Shown here: piece by piece, positions 1 through 10,779 of the stretch
Layout of the letters: the number at the start of each line of letters is the position of its first letter
Position numbering within the stretch: position 1 is the first letter of the stretch
Origin: Cherax quadricarinatus
Taxonomy: Eukaryota; Arthropoda; Malacostraca; Decapoda; Parastacidae
Direction: 5' to 3'
NCBI RefSeq assembly: GCF_038502225.1
Contig: NW_027195377.1
Coordinates: 91,001 to 155,000, forward strand
DNA: 64,000 nt
Notes under the pieces: model-generated
The model's input: the letters and a program-made list of their open reading frames with translations, nothing else
Told to the model about the DNA's origin: nothing
Databases searched by the model: none
Position numbers and translations under genes: made by a program

Positions 1-940
1 TAGGAAGTGTCGTAACTGTTCCTGGTGAAGAATGAGGGAACATGATTTACGGGACCACCGTAATAAAGTGGCAAAATTAGTGAATAATGATAGGACCGGT
101 GGTGACTGGCGTGTCGCCATGGAGTGTGTCCCGGGGAAAAATACCCGTGATTTAATCATCACTCATCGGTCTCAGATCTTAATGGAGTGGCCTCCAATGT
201 GTATAATAATTATGAGACATTAAACCGTATGGTGGGCTAAGAAGTAATCAGTGATAATAACACCAAGTTAAGAGAATGTGTGAAGTGAAATGAGTCACCG
301 TTCTCAGAGTGAGCATCTGTTTACCTCGTGTTCCTGTCCCGAGGATAGTGAAGTTTTTATGGAGTCACGACTTTTAACCAGGACAAACCAACGGATACCT
401 CGTCCTGCTGGAATAAGAACCGTGTCGGCATAGCAGGACATCGAAATGAGATGGTGAATGGAGGAAATAAGGAGCATCAATCACCCACAGTTAAGTAACC
501 CTTCTAGTTATACCAGACTGATACTGGCAAGTTAGGTATGTTGTAATTGGATAGGTTGTGGGTGATCCAGCTACATCAAGTGACCAGAGAATATCTGGTA
601 AGTGGTGGGATTATATACAAGTGTTTTTCTTTGATGGATATATCCATGTGTAACCTACCCCTTCCCTTTCATTCAGCTAAACTAATATAATCTATACAGT
701 CCACAATTAATTGGTAGCGCCATACTTGTGGGTGCTATCCAATTTATACTGGTCTCGGATAGATATGGATAAGAGTGTGAGGTCGAAGGGACCACCTGAA
801 GTGACCAGGGGTGGTTAAGTTTTCTCACATGTCTACACGGGGTGACTATGGTAAACAATATGGTTGTTGTCTCCCAATGAGATTACTCGTATGCATGTAA
901 TGTTGAGGTACATACAGGTAACCCCCTATAAAATTTTCCA
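1..940. other. Unrecognised intergenic DNA
   Basis: No coding region, RNA gene or element family is recognised here. The short ORFs (63 to 98 codons) have no domain or plausible composition. A search against a decapod repeat library would be the way to name this stretch. Confidence 0.4.
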
Positions 941-1209
941 TAATTATTATTTTTTTTTTATTATCACACTGGCCGATTCCCGCCAAGGCAGGGTGGCCCG
1001 AAAAAGAAAAACTTTCACCATCATTCACTCCATCACTGTCTTGCCAGAAGGGTGCTTTGCACTACAGTTTTTAAACTGCAACATTAACACCCCTCCTTCA
1101 GAGTGCAGGCACTGTACTTCCCATCTCCAGGACTCAAGTCCGGCCTGCCAGTTTCCCTGAACCCCTTCATAAATGTTACTTTGCTCACACTCCAACAGCA
1201 CGTCAAGTA
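941..1209 (-). mobile_element. RTE-like retrotransposon, 3' UTR and tail (distal part)
   Basis: Read on the minus strand this is the 3' end of the RTE-like element whose coding part lies at 4467-5226. The two parts were one until a piggyBac element inserted between them. The reading frame entering from the coding part meets a TGA at 1203-1205 just past the junction, the expected place for the end of the ORF. The UTR ends at 941-964 in an A/TAA-rich tail, as RTE elements do. No TTAA-bounded terminal repeat belongs to this part. Confidence 0.7.
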
Positions 1210-1231
1210 TTAACCCTTTGAGGGTTTTGGT

Positions 1232-1277
1232 CGTACTAGTACGTCTTACGCGTAGGGGTTTTTGACGTACTAGTACG
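1232..1277. repeat. Two copies of a 12-bp palindrome near the piggyBac left end
   Basis: CGTACTAGTACG occurs at 1232-1243 and again at 1266-1277, each a perfect palindrome, 34 bp apart and close to the left TIR. Subterminal repeats are common transposase-binding sites in piggyBac elements; that role is inferred. The right end lacks this motif. Confidence 0.7.
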
Positions 1278-1420
1278 CATAAATTCTAGCGGCCTCAAAT
1301 CTCGCGCGAAAAGGCTGGTAGGCCTAGGTGTGAGAGAATGGGTCTGCGTGGTCGGTGTGCGTGGTAGAAAAAAAATCTGGGACCCAGTGGTGCATTGTGG
1401 GAATGCCCTCTTAGTAAACA

Positions 1421-3693
1421 ATGTCCACCATGCCTCGCGGTAAGAAGGTCCTCACTCCTCGGCGAATTGGGACACTTTTGTTCCCCAGTGACAGTTCTAA
1501 TAGTGATGGAAGTGCCAGTGAAGATGAGTTTCGTGGTTTTAGTGAGGTTTTGACCGAAACTAACGACCATAATATCGGTAATAGTGAGGAAAACCCAGAC
1601 GACCCTCAGCCTTCCACCTCTGGTGCTGGGCCCTCTTGTTCACGTTCAGTTGTTCCAGAACCCAAGAGGAAACTTCTATTTTCCCAAATCCCAGACTCAG
1701 ATGAGAGCATGGGTGATGATAGTGATAGTGAATATGAACTACAAGCTCTTCAAACTATGTAGTTCCAGTAGTGATAGTGAAGTGCAATATTCCCCAGTGA
1801 AGTGTCAGTATATACGACGATATATGCGCTCTGGTAGTGTGCCATATGTTATACCAAGGGGAAGGAGTGTATCTCGGAGTACATCCCGTGGCTGTACAAC
1901 AGGAACAGACAGTGAAAATGACGAAGATACTGTTGCAATTGGGATGGAAAATGTGCATGGTGGTAGTGGTGCCGGCGGTGAGGCACCAGCAGTGGGCCAT
2001 GCTGCCACCCACGCTGCCACCCACGCCGCTGCCTCAGCTGATCTAGAACAAAGGCCACCATCCCCCACTCACCCACCACACCAGCCTCCACAACCACAAC
2101 CTCCACAACCACAACCTCCACAACCACAACCACCTGTCATTGTCCAGTACCCACCAGCAGACCGCACCTGGGATTGGCAGGAAGCTGTCAATTTTGTTCC
2201 AAATCCCCACCAGTTTGATGGCAGCCAAAGTGGAATACGGCCATCTTGTGCACTTGGGAACAATGCCACTGAACTGGAATGTTTCGAGTTATTCTTTGAC
2301 GAACCACTGATGAAAAGTATTGTCATGGAAAGCAACACATACTACGAGTACACCATGGCAAACACATTACTTTCACCAAAATCACGTTTACACCAGTGGA
2401 AGGAGGCAACTGTGGCTGAGATGTATCTTTTCTTTGCCACAATAATGCTTATGCCACATGTGTATAAGGACAAAGTGAAATCATACTGGTCAACAGACCC
2501 CCTGATTGCAACACCAGGTTTCAGTGATATAATGCCAGTGAATCGATTTGTGCTAATGTTACGTATGCTTCACTTCTCAGATAAAACCAGGCCTGACAGA
2601 ACTGACAGGTTATATAAGATTAGGAATGTGTTTGTGTATCTGAAACAGAAATTCAGTACGCATTTTTATCCCTTCAGAAAGCTTGTAATTGACGAGTCTT
2701 TGATTCTGTTCAAAGGAAGACTCTCTTTCAAGCAGTACATACCAAGCAAGAGGAAACGCTTTGGTATAAAGTTGTCTGTGCTTTGTGATTGTTACAGTGG
2801 TCTGGTATTGGATATTATTGTGTACACTGGAAGTTATACTTTGCAAAATACCAGGAAGTTATTGGGCATCTCAGGTGATGTGGTTCGAACAATGATAGAA
2901 CCATACCTTGGTAAGGGGCATATATTATATACAGATAACTGGTACAAAAGCCCCTCACTCAGTGATTTTTTGCGAGTGAACATGACAGATGTGTGTGGCA
3001 CAGTGCGTGCAAATCGGAAACATATGCCCAGGTTTGACGCTGGCACTCGTAGAGGTGAGGTGCAGGCGTTTGCTGCCAATGACATCATGGCATTTTGGTG
3101 GCATGACAAACGAGATGTCACACTGTTGTCATCAATTCACCCTAATGAAATGGCAGACAGTGGCAGGCAGCATAGAGAGAGAAATGAACCCATTCTAAAA
3201 CCTGCAGCTGTGATTGATTACACCTTCAACATGCGTTCAGTGGACAAATGTGACATGCAGATTGGGTTTGCTGATTGTGTTCGCAAGAGTTATAAGTGGT
3301 ACATCAAACTGTTTTTCCATCTTCTGGACATTTCCATGCTCAGTGCTTATAATATGTATAAGATGAGCACCAGAAACAAACCACAGTACGGCGAATTCTG
3401 TTTGTCTGTCATCAGACAAATAGTATTCAAGTACCAAGGAACAGCACCTGCAATTGACCGCCCACCAAATTATCAACAACTACCTGCTCGTCTGAAGCAT
3501 GGTGATCACTTCCTGGTAAAACTGCCTGCTACTGCTTTGAAGAAAAAGGCTCAGAAGAGGTGTTACGTCTGTGCACATACAAAAAAAATGCACACAACAA
3601 CGCAGAGACACTCGTTTTATGTGTGAGGAGTGCAAAACTCCACTGTGCATGACACCATGTTTCAAAGAGTTCCACAGGCTTCAGAACTTCTAG
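1421..3693 (+). pseudogene. piggyBac transposase, two frameshifts
   Basis: Encodes a DDD transposase that excises and inserts its element at TTAA. The start at 1421 gives an acidic, Ser-rich N-terminus typical of the family. The frame then shifts by one base near 1755-1762, where a TAG falls. The main frame runs to 3626 and holds a proline/glutamine-rich linker and the catalytic core. The three expected aspartates are present: D in VIDESL (codon 2691), D in YTDNWY (codon 2934), and the VDKCD pair (3243 and 3252). A second one-base shift near 3610 hides the Cys-rich C-terminal domain (CYVC before it; CEEC, LC and PCF pairs after it), whose stop is at 3691-3693. Length is normal for the family. 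The core looks well conserved, so decay is recent. Confidence 0.9.
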
Positions 3694-3857
3694 AAACATT
3701 CCCTGTGACTGTATATGTGTATATAAAATATAGAAAAATAGTAATAAACAACATTTCATATCGTTTGTTTGTGTAAATATTTTCTGTAAACAAAATAATG
3801 ACAACAGTGTTTGCGCCCTTATTGTGTAGTATTGAAAAAGAAATAACTTACAAAATA

Positions 3858-4060
3858 CAGTGGACCCCCGGTTAACGATATTTTTTCACTCCAGAAGTAT
3901 GTTCAGGTGCCAGTACTGACCGAATTTGTTCCCATAAGGAATATTGTGAAGTAGATTAGTCCATTTCAGACCCCCAAACATACATGTACAAACGCACTTT
4001 CATAAATACACTTACATAATTGGTCGCATTCGGAGGTGATCGTTATGCGGGGGTCCACTG
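3858..4060. mobile_element. 203-bp MITE (Tc1/mariner-pogo type) inside piggyBac
   Basis: Terminal inverted repeats start CAGTGGACCCCCG on the left, and the right end gives the same bases on the complement. Similarity continues for about 24 bp with a few mismatches. The unit is flanked by TA on both sides (3856-3857 and 4061-4062), the target duplication of the Tc1/mariner-pogo superfamily. It has no coding capacity, so it depends on a transposase elsewhere. It lies downstream of the transposase stop. Confidence 0.85.
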
Positions 4061-4221
4061 TACTGATCATGTTGGCCTCAGAGGCCATAAAAGTTACTCA
4101 GAAAAAGAAAAATTGAAAAATAATTGAAAATAGTACATAAAAAAGTAAATAGAAAAATACCGGGTGACGGCAGTCGGTGATGTTACCATATGTTGAAGAT
4201 TGACATAGTGTCTGACAGTTG

Positions 4222-4265
4222 TGATGAATGGTTTGAAAAACCATGGTTTTTCAAACCATTCATCA
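4222..4265. repeat. Perfect 44-bp palindrome in the piggyBac 3' region
   Basis: The two 22-nt halves are exact complements with no spacer, centred on CCATGG at 4241-4246. It would form a cruciform in DNA or a hairpin in RNA. It lies about 200 bp inside the right TIR. Function unknown. Confidence 0.9.
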
Positions 4266-4466
4266 TTACCATATGTTGTTCAATTTTGGCAAATTTCACG
4301 CCTCCATATCTCGGTAAGTATTGACGTTAAAATTTTTTTGTTTAGCCTATAATGTTTAGAAAAAAAAAAAACTATTTTTTCATAAGAAAAAATAATATTT
4401 TTTTTTTTTGAAATTTGGCCGACCCTGAGAACGAGTTTTGGAGAGGGCCTGTCGACCCTCAAAGGG

Positions 4467-5226
4467 TTAAAAACCATTTGTCTCCATTCACTCCTATCAA
4501 ACACGCTCACGCATGCCTGCTGGAAGTCCAAGCCCCTCGCACACAAAACCTCATTTACCCCCTCCCTCCAACCTTTCCTAGGCCGACCCCTACCCCGCCT
4601 TCCTTCCACTACAGACTGATACACTCTTGAAGTCATTCTGTTTCTCTCCATTCTCTCTACATGTCCAAACCACCTCAACAACCCTTCCTCAGCCCTCTGG
4701 ACAACAGTTTTGGCAATCCCGCACCTCCTCCTAACTTCCAAACTACGAATTCTCTGCATTATATTCACACCACACATTGCCCTCAGACATGACATCTCCA
4801 CTGCCTCCAGCCTTCTCCTCGCTGCAACATTCATCACCCATGCTTTACACCCATAAAAGAGCGTTGGTAAAACTATACTCTCATACATTCCCCTCTTTGC
4901 CTCCAAGGACAAAGTTCTTTGTCTCCACAGACTCCTAAGTGCACCTCTCACCCTTTTCCCCTCATCAATTCTATGATTCACCTCATCTTTCATAGACCCA
5001 TCCGCTGACACGTCCACTCCCAAATATCTGAATACATTCACCTCCTCCATACTCTCTCCCTCCAATCTGATATCCAATCTTTCATCACCTAATCTTTTTG
5101 TTATCCTCATAACCTTACTCTTTCCTGTATTCACCTTTAATTTTCTTCTTTTGCACACCCTACCAAATTCATCCACCAATCTCTGCAACTTCTCTTCAGA
5201 ATCTCCCAAGAGCACAGTGTCATTAT
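4467..5226 (-). pseudogene. RTE-like reverse transcriptase, C-terminal part
   Basis: On the minus strand this encodes the end of a non-LTR reverse transcriptase: DTVLLGDSEEKLQ, then the NTGKSKVM block, FRYLGVDVSADGS, the VLPTLFYGCKAW block, and a basic RRGRGRPRKGW tail. These are the order and motifs of RTE/BovB-type enzymes. The copy is 5'-truncated inside the (F/Y)ADD catalytic motif, only the last D and T remaining at about 5226, next to an ATT microsatellite. Codons read past 4467 belong to the piggyBac end and are not RTE protein; the true C-terminus lies beyond the insertion at 1203. Confidence 0.85.
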
Positions 5227-5254
5227 TATTATTATTATTTTTATTATTATTATA
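5222..5254. repeat. (ATT)n microsatellite
   Basis: About ten ATT units with one interruption, at the 5' truncation point of the RTE copy. The RTE 3' tail at 941-964 is also TAA-rich. Confidence 0.9.
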
Positions 5255-5363
5255 GCGAACACCGCCACCTCAGTGCACTGTTTACCTCACTGTGGGAGCA
5301 GTTCTCTCATGCTTTGCTTACATTTTTGACAGTCATTTGGCCAAATTTTGTTTTTCTAAGCAT

Positions 5364-5526
5364 TGGCCCTAAGAAAGTAAGTGTAAAGGACAGTGCTGAG
5401 AAGAAAACAAGAATGATTTCCATGGAATTAAAGCATGAAGTCGTAGATAAACAAGCGAGGTGTCCAGGTTTTGGGTTGAAGAGGAAGTGGGGGGAGCTGG
5501 CTCATAACTCAAATGTTGGCTCGTAA
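5364..5526 (+). pseudogene. pogo/Tigger-like transposase, N-terminal remnant
   Basis: The frame reads IGPKKVSVKDSAEKK then MISMELKHEVVDKQ. This resembles the start of pogo/Tigger/jerky-type transposases (M-GPKK... and MISxExKxEIIxK, the first helix of the DNA-binding domain). The expected initiator ATG is ATT here, and the similarity stops after about 45 residues. Around it are AT-rich stretches with ctcataactca motifs. Matching motifs reappear near 8590, so 5.2-8.7 kb may be the shell of one element broken by a CR1 insertion. Identification rests on a short stretch. Confidence 0.5.
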
Positions 5527-5690
5527 CTCAGAGCAAAAAATTGACAAAGGGATGGTTCATATCTCAAAAAACTCGTGTGTTATGACACTCGTAGATAATG
5601 AAGCATCACTTTGTGCAAATAAAAAGAATGAGGTAAATATGAGTTTGTGTGATGACTGACTGACTGTATTACTGACAGACTGACTTACTG

Positions 5691-8073
5691 CCTGGAATTT
5701 ACCTGGAGTTTACCTGGAGAGAGTTCCGGGGGTCGACGCCCCCACGGCCCGGTCTGTGACCAGGCCTCCTGGTGGACCAGAGCCTGATCAACCAGGCTGT
5801 TACTGCTGGCTGCATGCAAACCAGTGTACAAGCCTCAGCCCGGCTGGTCAGGAACTGACTTTAAGTGCTTGTCCAGTGCCAGCTTGAAGACTGCCAGGGG
5901 TCTGTTGGTAATCCCCCTTATGTATGCTGGGAGGCAGTTGAACAGTCTCAGGCCACTGACACTTATTGTATGGTCTCTTAGCGTGCTAGTGACACCCCTG
6001 CTTTTCAGTGGGGGGATGTTGCATCGTCTGCCAAGTCTTTTGCTTTCGTAGTGAGTGATTTTCGTGTGCAAGTTCGGTACTAGTCCCTCTAGGATTTTCC
6101 AGGTGTATATAATCATGTATCTCTCCTGCCTGCATTCCAGGGAGTACAGGTTCAGGAACCTGAAGCGCTCCCAGTAATTTAGGTGTTTTATCTCAGTTAT
6201 GCGTGCCGTGAAGGTTCTCTGTACATTTTCTAGGTCAGCAATTTCACCTGCCTTGAAAGGTGCTGTTAGTGTGCAGCAATATTCCAACCTAGATAAAACA
6301 AGTGACCTGAAGAGTGTCATCATAGGCTTGGCATCCCTAGTTTTGAAGGTTCTCATTATCCATCCTGTCATTTTTCTAGCAGATGCGATTGATACAATGT
6401 TATGGTCCTTGAAGAGATCCTCCGACGTGATCACTCCCAGGTCTTTGACATTGGTGTTTCGCTCTATTTTGTGGCCAGAATTTGTTTTGTACCCTGATGA
6501 AGATTTAATTTCCTCGTGTTTACCATATCTGAGCAATTGAAATTTTTCATCGTTGAACTTCATATTGTTTTCTGCAGCCCACTGAAAGATTTGGTTGACG
6601 TCCGCCTGGAGCCTTGCAGTGTCTGCAATGGAAGACACTGTCATGCAGATTCGGGTGTCATCTGCAAAGGAAGGCACGGTGCTGTGGCTGACATCCTTGT
6701 CTATGTCAGATATGAGGATGAGAAACAAGATGGGAGCGAGTACTGTGCCTTGTGGAACAGTGCTTTTCACTGTAGCTGCCTCGGACTTTACTCTGTTGAC
6801 TACTACTCTTTGTGTTCTGTTAGTGAGGAAATTATAGATCCATCGACCGACTTTTCCTGTTATTCCTTTAGCACGCATTTTGTGCGCTATTACGCCATGG
6901 TCACACTTGTCGAAGGCTTTTGCAAAGTCTGTATATATTACATCTGCATTTTTTTGTCTTCTAGTGCATCTAGGACCTTGTCGTAGTGATCCAATAGTTG
7001 AGACAGACAGGAGTGACCTGTTCTAAACCCATGTTGCCCTGGGTTGTGTAATTTATGGGTTTCTAGATGGGTGGTGATCTTGCTTCTTAGGACCCTTTCA
7101 AAGATTTTTATGATATGGGATGTTAGTGCTATCAGTCTGTAGTTCTTTGCTATTGCTTTACTGCCCCCTTTGTGGAGTGGGGCTATGTCTGTTGTTTTTA
7201 GTAACTGTGGGACGACCCCCGTGTCCATGCTCCCTCTCCATAGTTTGTAAAAGCAGTTCTTGATGAACACGGAGTTCCATGAGTCTGGCCCTGGGGCAGA
7301 GTGCATGGGCATGTCATTTATCACCTGTTCGAAGTCATTTGGCGTCAGGATAATATCAGATAGGCTTGTGTTAACCAAATTCCGTGGCTCTCTCATAAAA
7401 AATTAATTTTGATCTTCGACTCTCAGTCTGGTTAGCAGCTTGCTAAAAACTGAGTCATATTGGGACTTGAGTAGCTCACTCATTTCCTTGCTGTCATCTG
7501 TGTAGGACCCATCTTGTTTAAGTAGGGGCCCAATACTGGACGTTGTTCTCGACTTTGATTTGGCATAGGAGAAGAAATACTTTGGGTTTCTTTCGATTTC
7601 ATTTATGGGTTTTAGTTCTTCCCGCGATTCCTGACTCCTATAAGATTCCTTTAGTTTAAGTTTGATGCTTGCTATTTCTCTGACCAGTGTCTCCCTACGC
7701 ATTTCAGATATATTGACCTCTTTTAGCCGCTCTGTTATTCTTTTCCGTCGCCTGTAAAGGAATAAGCCTTGTGCATACATCGAGTGCCACCGAGTTAATC
7801 TGTTCTAGGCATAAGTTGGGGTCTGTGTTGCTTAGTATATCTTCCTAGCTTATATCGGTTAGGACTTGGTTTACTTGGTCCCACTTTATGTTTTTGTTAT
7901 TGAAGTTGAATTTGGTGAATGTTCCCTTGTGACTAATCTCATTATGTCGGTCTGGGGCTCCATGCATACATGTCTGAACCTCAATTATGTTGTGATCTGA
8001 GTATATTGTTTTTGATATGGTGACATTTCATATCAGATCATCATTGTTAGTGAAGATGAGGTCTAGTGTATTT
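5691..8073 (-). mobile_element. CR1-like non-LTR retrotransposon, family A, 5'-truncated
   Basis: The 3' end (5691 side) carries tandem copies of an 11-bp CCTGGAGTTTA unit, as CR1-type elements carry short 3' repeats instead of poly(A). The 5' end stops within the endonuclease domain near 8073, where a translated NTLDLIF and SDHNIIE are still readable. Both flanks are CTGA-type repeat and both contain CTGACTGTATTACTGAC, so it inserted into that repeat. Other family A copies lie at 24123-26294, 27893-27993 and 45386-46050. Confidence 0.85.
5835..7780 (-). pseudogene. Family A endonuclease-RT ORF, broken
   Basis: Three minus-strand segments (7403-7780, 6938-7396, 5835-6878) together match the single 591-codon frame at 24157-25932. 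They include the linker after the endonuclease, the YRLIALTSHIIKIFERVL block, QHGFRTGHSCLSQLL, VPQGTVLAPILFLILISDID, the FADDTR catalytic box and the C-terminal LFNCLPAYIRGITNRPL block. Frame breaks lie near 7400 and 6930, and about 20 codons in the RT finger region are missing relative to the other copy. It encoded a reverse transcriptase for target-primed integration; this copy is dead. Confidence 0.85.
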
Positions 8074-8075
8074 GC

Positions 8076-8195
8076 CTGACTGTATTACTGACTGACTGAC
8101 TGACTGACTTGACTGATTTACTGACTGACTTACTGACTTGACTGATTTACTGACTGACTGACTGATTTATTTACTGACTTGACTGACTGACCAAT
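8076..8195. repeat. Degenerate (CTGA)n repeat
   Basis: CTGA/TGAC tetranucleotide repeat with TTTA and TTGA interruptions. The same repeat occurs on the other side of the family A element at 5652-5690, so the element split a single array. Confidence 0.85.
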
Positions 8196-8721
8196 GAAGA
8201 GGACCCCTGAAATGGTGTCTAGAGCAGCTGATGCCTTACTGTCAGTTGTATAATGTACTGTGGGGTAAAATAGAACAGAAGTCCATTAGAGAATTTATGC
8301 ACACTCCAGTACAACCATCGACAGTACCAGAACCTCTACCATCCACCTCAGCCCAGTAGGGCCACAGCATAACTCACCACTCTCTCCACAAACATCCACC
8401 AACACCAGCACCGACAATTTAAGGTAAGAAATAGTATTATTTCTGTTGCATTTGTAATCTTAAGCAGTAAAAACAACATAATACATAACGACAGTGAACT
8501 ACAATTACATATTCACTTTTATTTTTGTGAGATCTGTTCGTCTAAAAAAAGTTTTTTTTTTTTTTTTTGGGGGGGGGGGCACCCAGGATCATAACTCAAT
8601 TTTTCCCATAAGTTCTTCAATTTGTCTCAGACGGTTTTAACTAAAATGGCGTTTTCAGGAATATAACTACCGTATTAAATGATAGTCTACTGTACCACAA
8701 GTATTGCAATAATAATACCAT
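8196..8721 (+). other. Unassigned DNA, possible 3' part of a pogo/Tigger remnant
   Basis: No ORF of note. A Pro/Ser/Thr-rich reading (PEPLPSTS) at about 8320-8350 and a terminal-like TACAGTAGACT on the complement at about 8697 would fit the 3' half of a pogo/Tigger element whose N-terminus is at 5364, but this is weak. A T-run directly followed by a G-run (about 8552-8579) is present. Confidence 0.3.
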
Positions 8722-8925
8722 GAATATTACAGTAATAATACCCCAACTATTACAGTTATACCACAGATATTACAGTTATACCACAAGTATTACAATTATA
8801 CCACAAGTATTGCAATTATGCCTCAAGTATTACAATTATACCACAAGTATTACAATTATACCACAAGTATTGCAATTATGCCTCAAGTATTACAATTATA
8901 CCACAAGTATTACAATAATAATAAC
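8722..8925. repeat. 20-bp minisatellite, about nine copies
   Basis: Unit ATTACAATTATACCACAAGT with variants (cagttat, gcaattatgcctc). Unit length is not a multiple of three, so the 80-codon ORF across it is a repeat artefact. Confidence 0.9.
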
Positions 8926-9005
8926 ACATTTAATACATAAGATGTTAATGTTTTTGAAGTGAAAGTTTAACAAAAGATTATAATGGTTAATTGTTTATTT
9001 TGTGC

Positions 9006-10718
9006 AGGTCATCGTGGTAGCAGAGGCTGGTACTTGTAGTACCAATACTGCAGGTCATCCTGGTAGCAGAGGCTGGTACTTGTAGTACCAATACTGCAGG
9101 TCATCCTGGTAGCAGAGGCTGGTACTTGTAGTACCAATACTGCAGGTCATCGTGGTAGCAGAGGCTGGTACTTGTAGTACCAATACTGCAGGTCATCCTG
9201 GTAGCAGAGGCTGGTACTTGTAGTACCAATACTGCAGGTCATCCTGGTAGCAGAGGTTGGTACTTGTAGTACCAATACTGCAGGTCATCCTGGTAGCAGA
9301 GGCTGGTACTTGTAGTACCAATACTGCAAGTCATAGCAGAGGTTGGTACTGTAGTACCAATACTGCAGAGGTTGGTACTTGTAGTACCAATACTGCAGGT
9401 CATCCTGGTAGCAGAGGCTGGTACTTGTAGTACCAATACTGCAGGTCATCCTGGTAGCAGAGGCTGGTACTTGTAGTACCAATACTGCAGGTCATCCTGG
9501 TAGCAGAGGCTGGTACTTGTAGTACCAATACTGCAGGTCATCCTGGTAGCAGAGGCTGGTACTTGTAGTACCAATACTGCAGGTCATCCTGGTAGCAGAG
9601 GCTGGTACTTGTAGTACCAATACTGCAGGTCATCCTGGTAGCAGAGGCTGGTACTTGTAGTACCAATACTGCAGGTCATCCTGGTAGCAGAGGCTGGTAC
9701 TTGTAGTACCAATACTGCAGGTCATCCTGGTAGCAGAGGCTGGTACTTGTAGTACCAATACTGCAGGTCATCCTGGTAGCAGAGGCTGGTACTTGTAGTA
9801 CCAATACTGCAGGTCATCCTGGTAGCAGAGGCTGGTACTTGTAGTACCAATACTGCAGGTCATCCTGGTAGCAGAGGCTGGTACTTGTAGTACCAATACT
9901 GCAGGTCATCCTGGTAGCAGAGGCTGGTGCTTGTAGTACCACTGCTCCAGGTCATCCTGGTAGCAGCAGGTCATCCTGGTAGCAGAGGCTGGTACTTGTA
10001 GTACCAATACTGCAGGTCATCCTGGTAGCAGAGGCTGGTACTTGTAGTACCAATACTGCAGGTCATTGTGGTAGCAGAGGCTGGTACTTGTAGTACCAAT
10101 ACTGCAGGTCATCCTGGTAGCAGAGGCTGGTACTTGTAGTACCAATACTGCAGGTCATCGTGGTAGCAGAGGCTGGTACTTGTAGTACCAATACTGTAGG
10201 TCATCCTGGTAGCAGAGGCTGGTACTTGTAGTACCAGTACTGCAAGTCATCCTTGTAGCAGAGGCTGGTTCTTGTAGTACCAATACTGCAGGTCATCCTG
10301 GTAGCAGAAGCTGGTACTTGTAGTACCAATACTGTAGGTCATCCTGGTAGCAGAGGCTGGTACTTGTACCAATACTGCAGGTCATCCTGGTAGCAGAGGT
10401 TGGTACTTGTAGTACCAATACTGCAGGTCATCCTGGTAGCAGAGGCTGGTACTTGTAGTACCAGTACTGCAAGTCATCCTTGTAGCAGAGGCTGGTTCTT
10501 GTAGTACCAATACTGCAGGTCATCCTGGTAGCAGAGGCTGGTACTTGTAGTACCAATACTGCAAGTCATCCTGGTAGCAGAGGCTGGTACTTGTAGTACC
10601 AATACTGCAGGTCTTCCTGGTAGCATAGGCTGGTACTTGTAGTACCAATACTGCAAGTCATCCTAGTAGCAGAGGCTGGTACTTGTAGTACCAATACTGC
10701 AGGTCATCCTGGTAGCAG
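9006..10718. repeat. 46-bp minisatellite, about 37 copies
   Basis: Each unit begins CAGGTCATCCTGGTAGCAGA and contains TGGTACT-TGT-AGTACCA, a perfect 7-bp stem with a 3-nt loop. Most units are nearly identical. Shortened or variant units occur at about 9330-9375, 9925-9975, 10365-10375 and 10460-10500. Unit length is not divisible by three, and the minus-strand ORFs seen are artefacts. Confidence 0.95.
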
Positions 10719-10779
10719 ACAAATTATTCTTTAGTGCCAGTTTTCAGCATCATAAAGATCATATAAGTGTCAAATACTT

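Larger units (their letters stand above)
1214..4466 (+). mobile_element. piggyBac-type DNA transposon, about 3.25 kb
   Basis: Both ends abut TTAA (1210-1213 and 4467-4470), the obligatory piggyBac target duplication. The terminal inverted repeats are CCCTTTGAGGGT on the left and its perfect complement on the right (12 bp). Inside is one transposase gene (1421-3693). The element interrupts an RTE-like retrotransposon and itself contains a TA-flanked MITE at 3858-4060. The TIRs are intact but the transposase carries two frameshifts, so the copy is probably non-autonomous now yet could still be recognised by a related transposase (inference). Confidence 0.92.

Noticed and set aside
32..1160. Short ORFs in the first kilobase
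   Set aside because: Under 100 codons, no domain, and the 864-1160 and 846-1028 frames run through the RTE 3'UTR and tail.
4280..5215. A single 311-codon protein on the minus strand
   Set aside because: The last 60 or so codons are piggyBac terminal sequence read by chance; the RTE protein really ends beyond the insertion, so the frame is a fusion artefact.
9006..10718. CRISPR-like array
   Set aside because: The 46-bp units follow each other without unique spacers, and the context is eukaryotic transposon DNA. It is a minisatellite.
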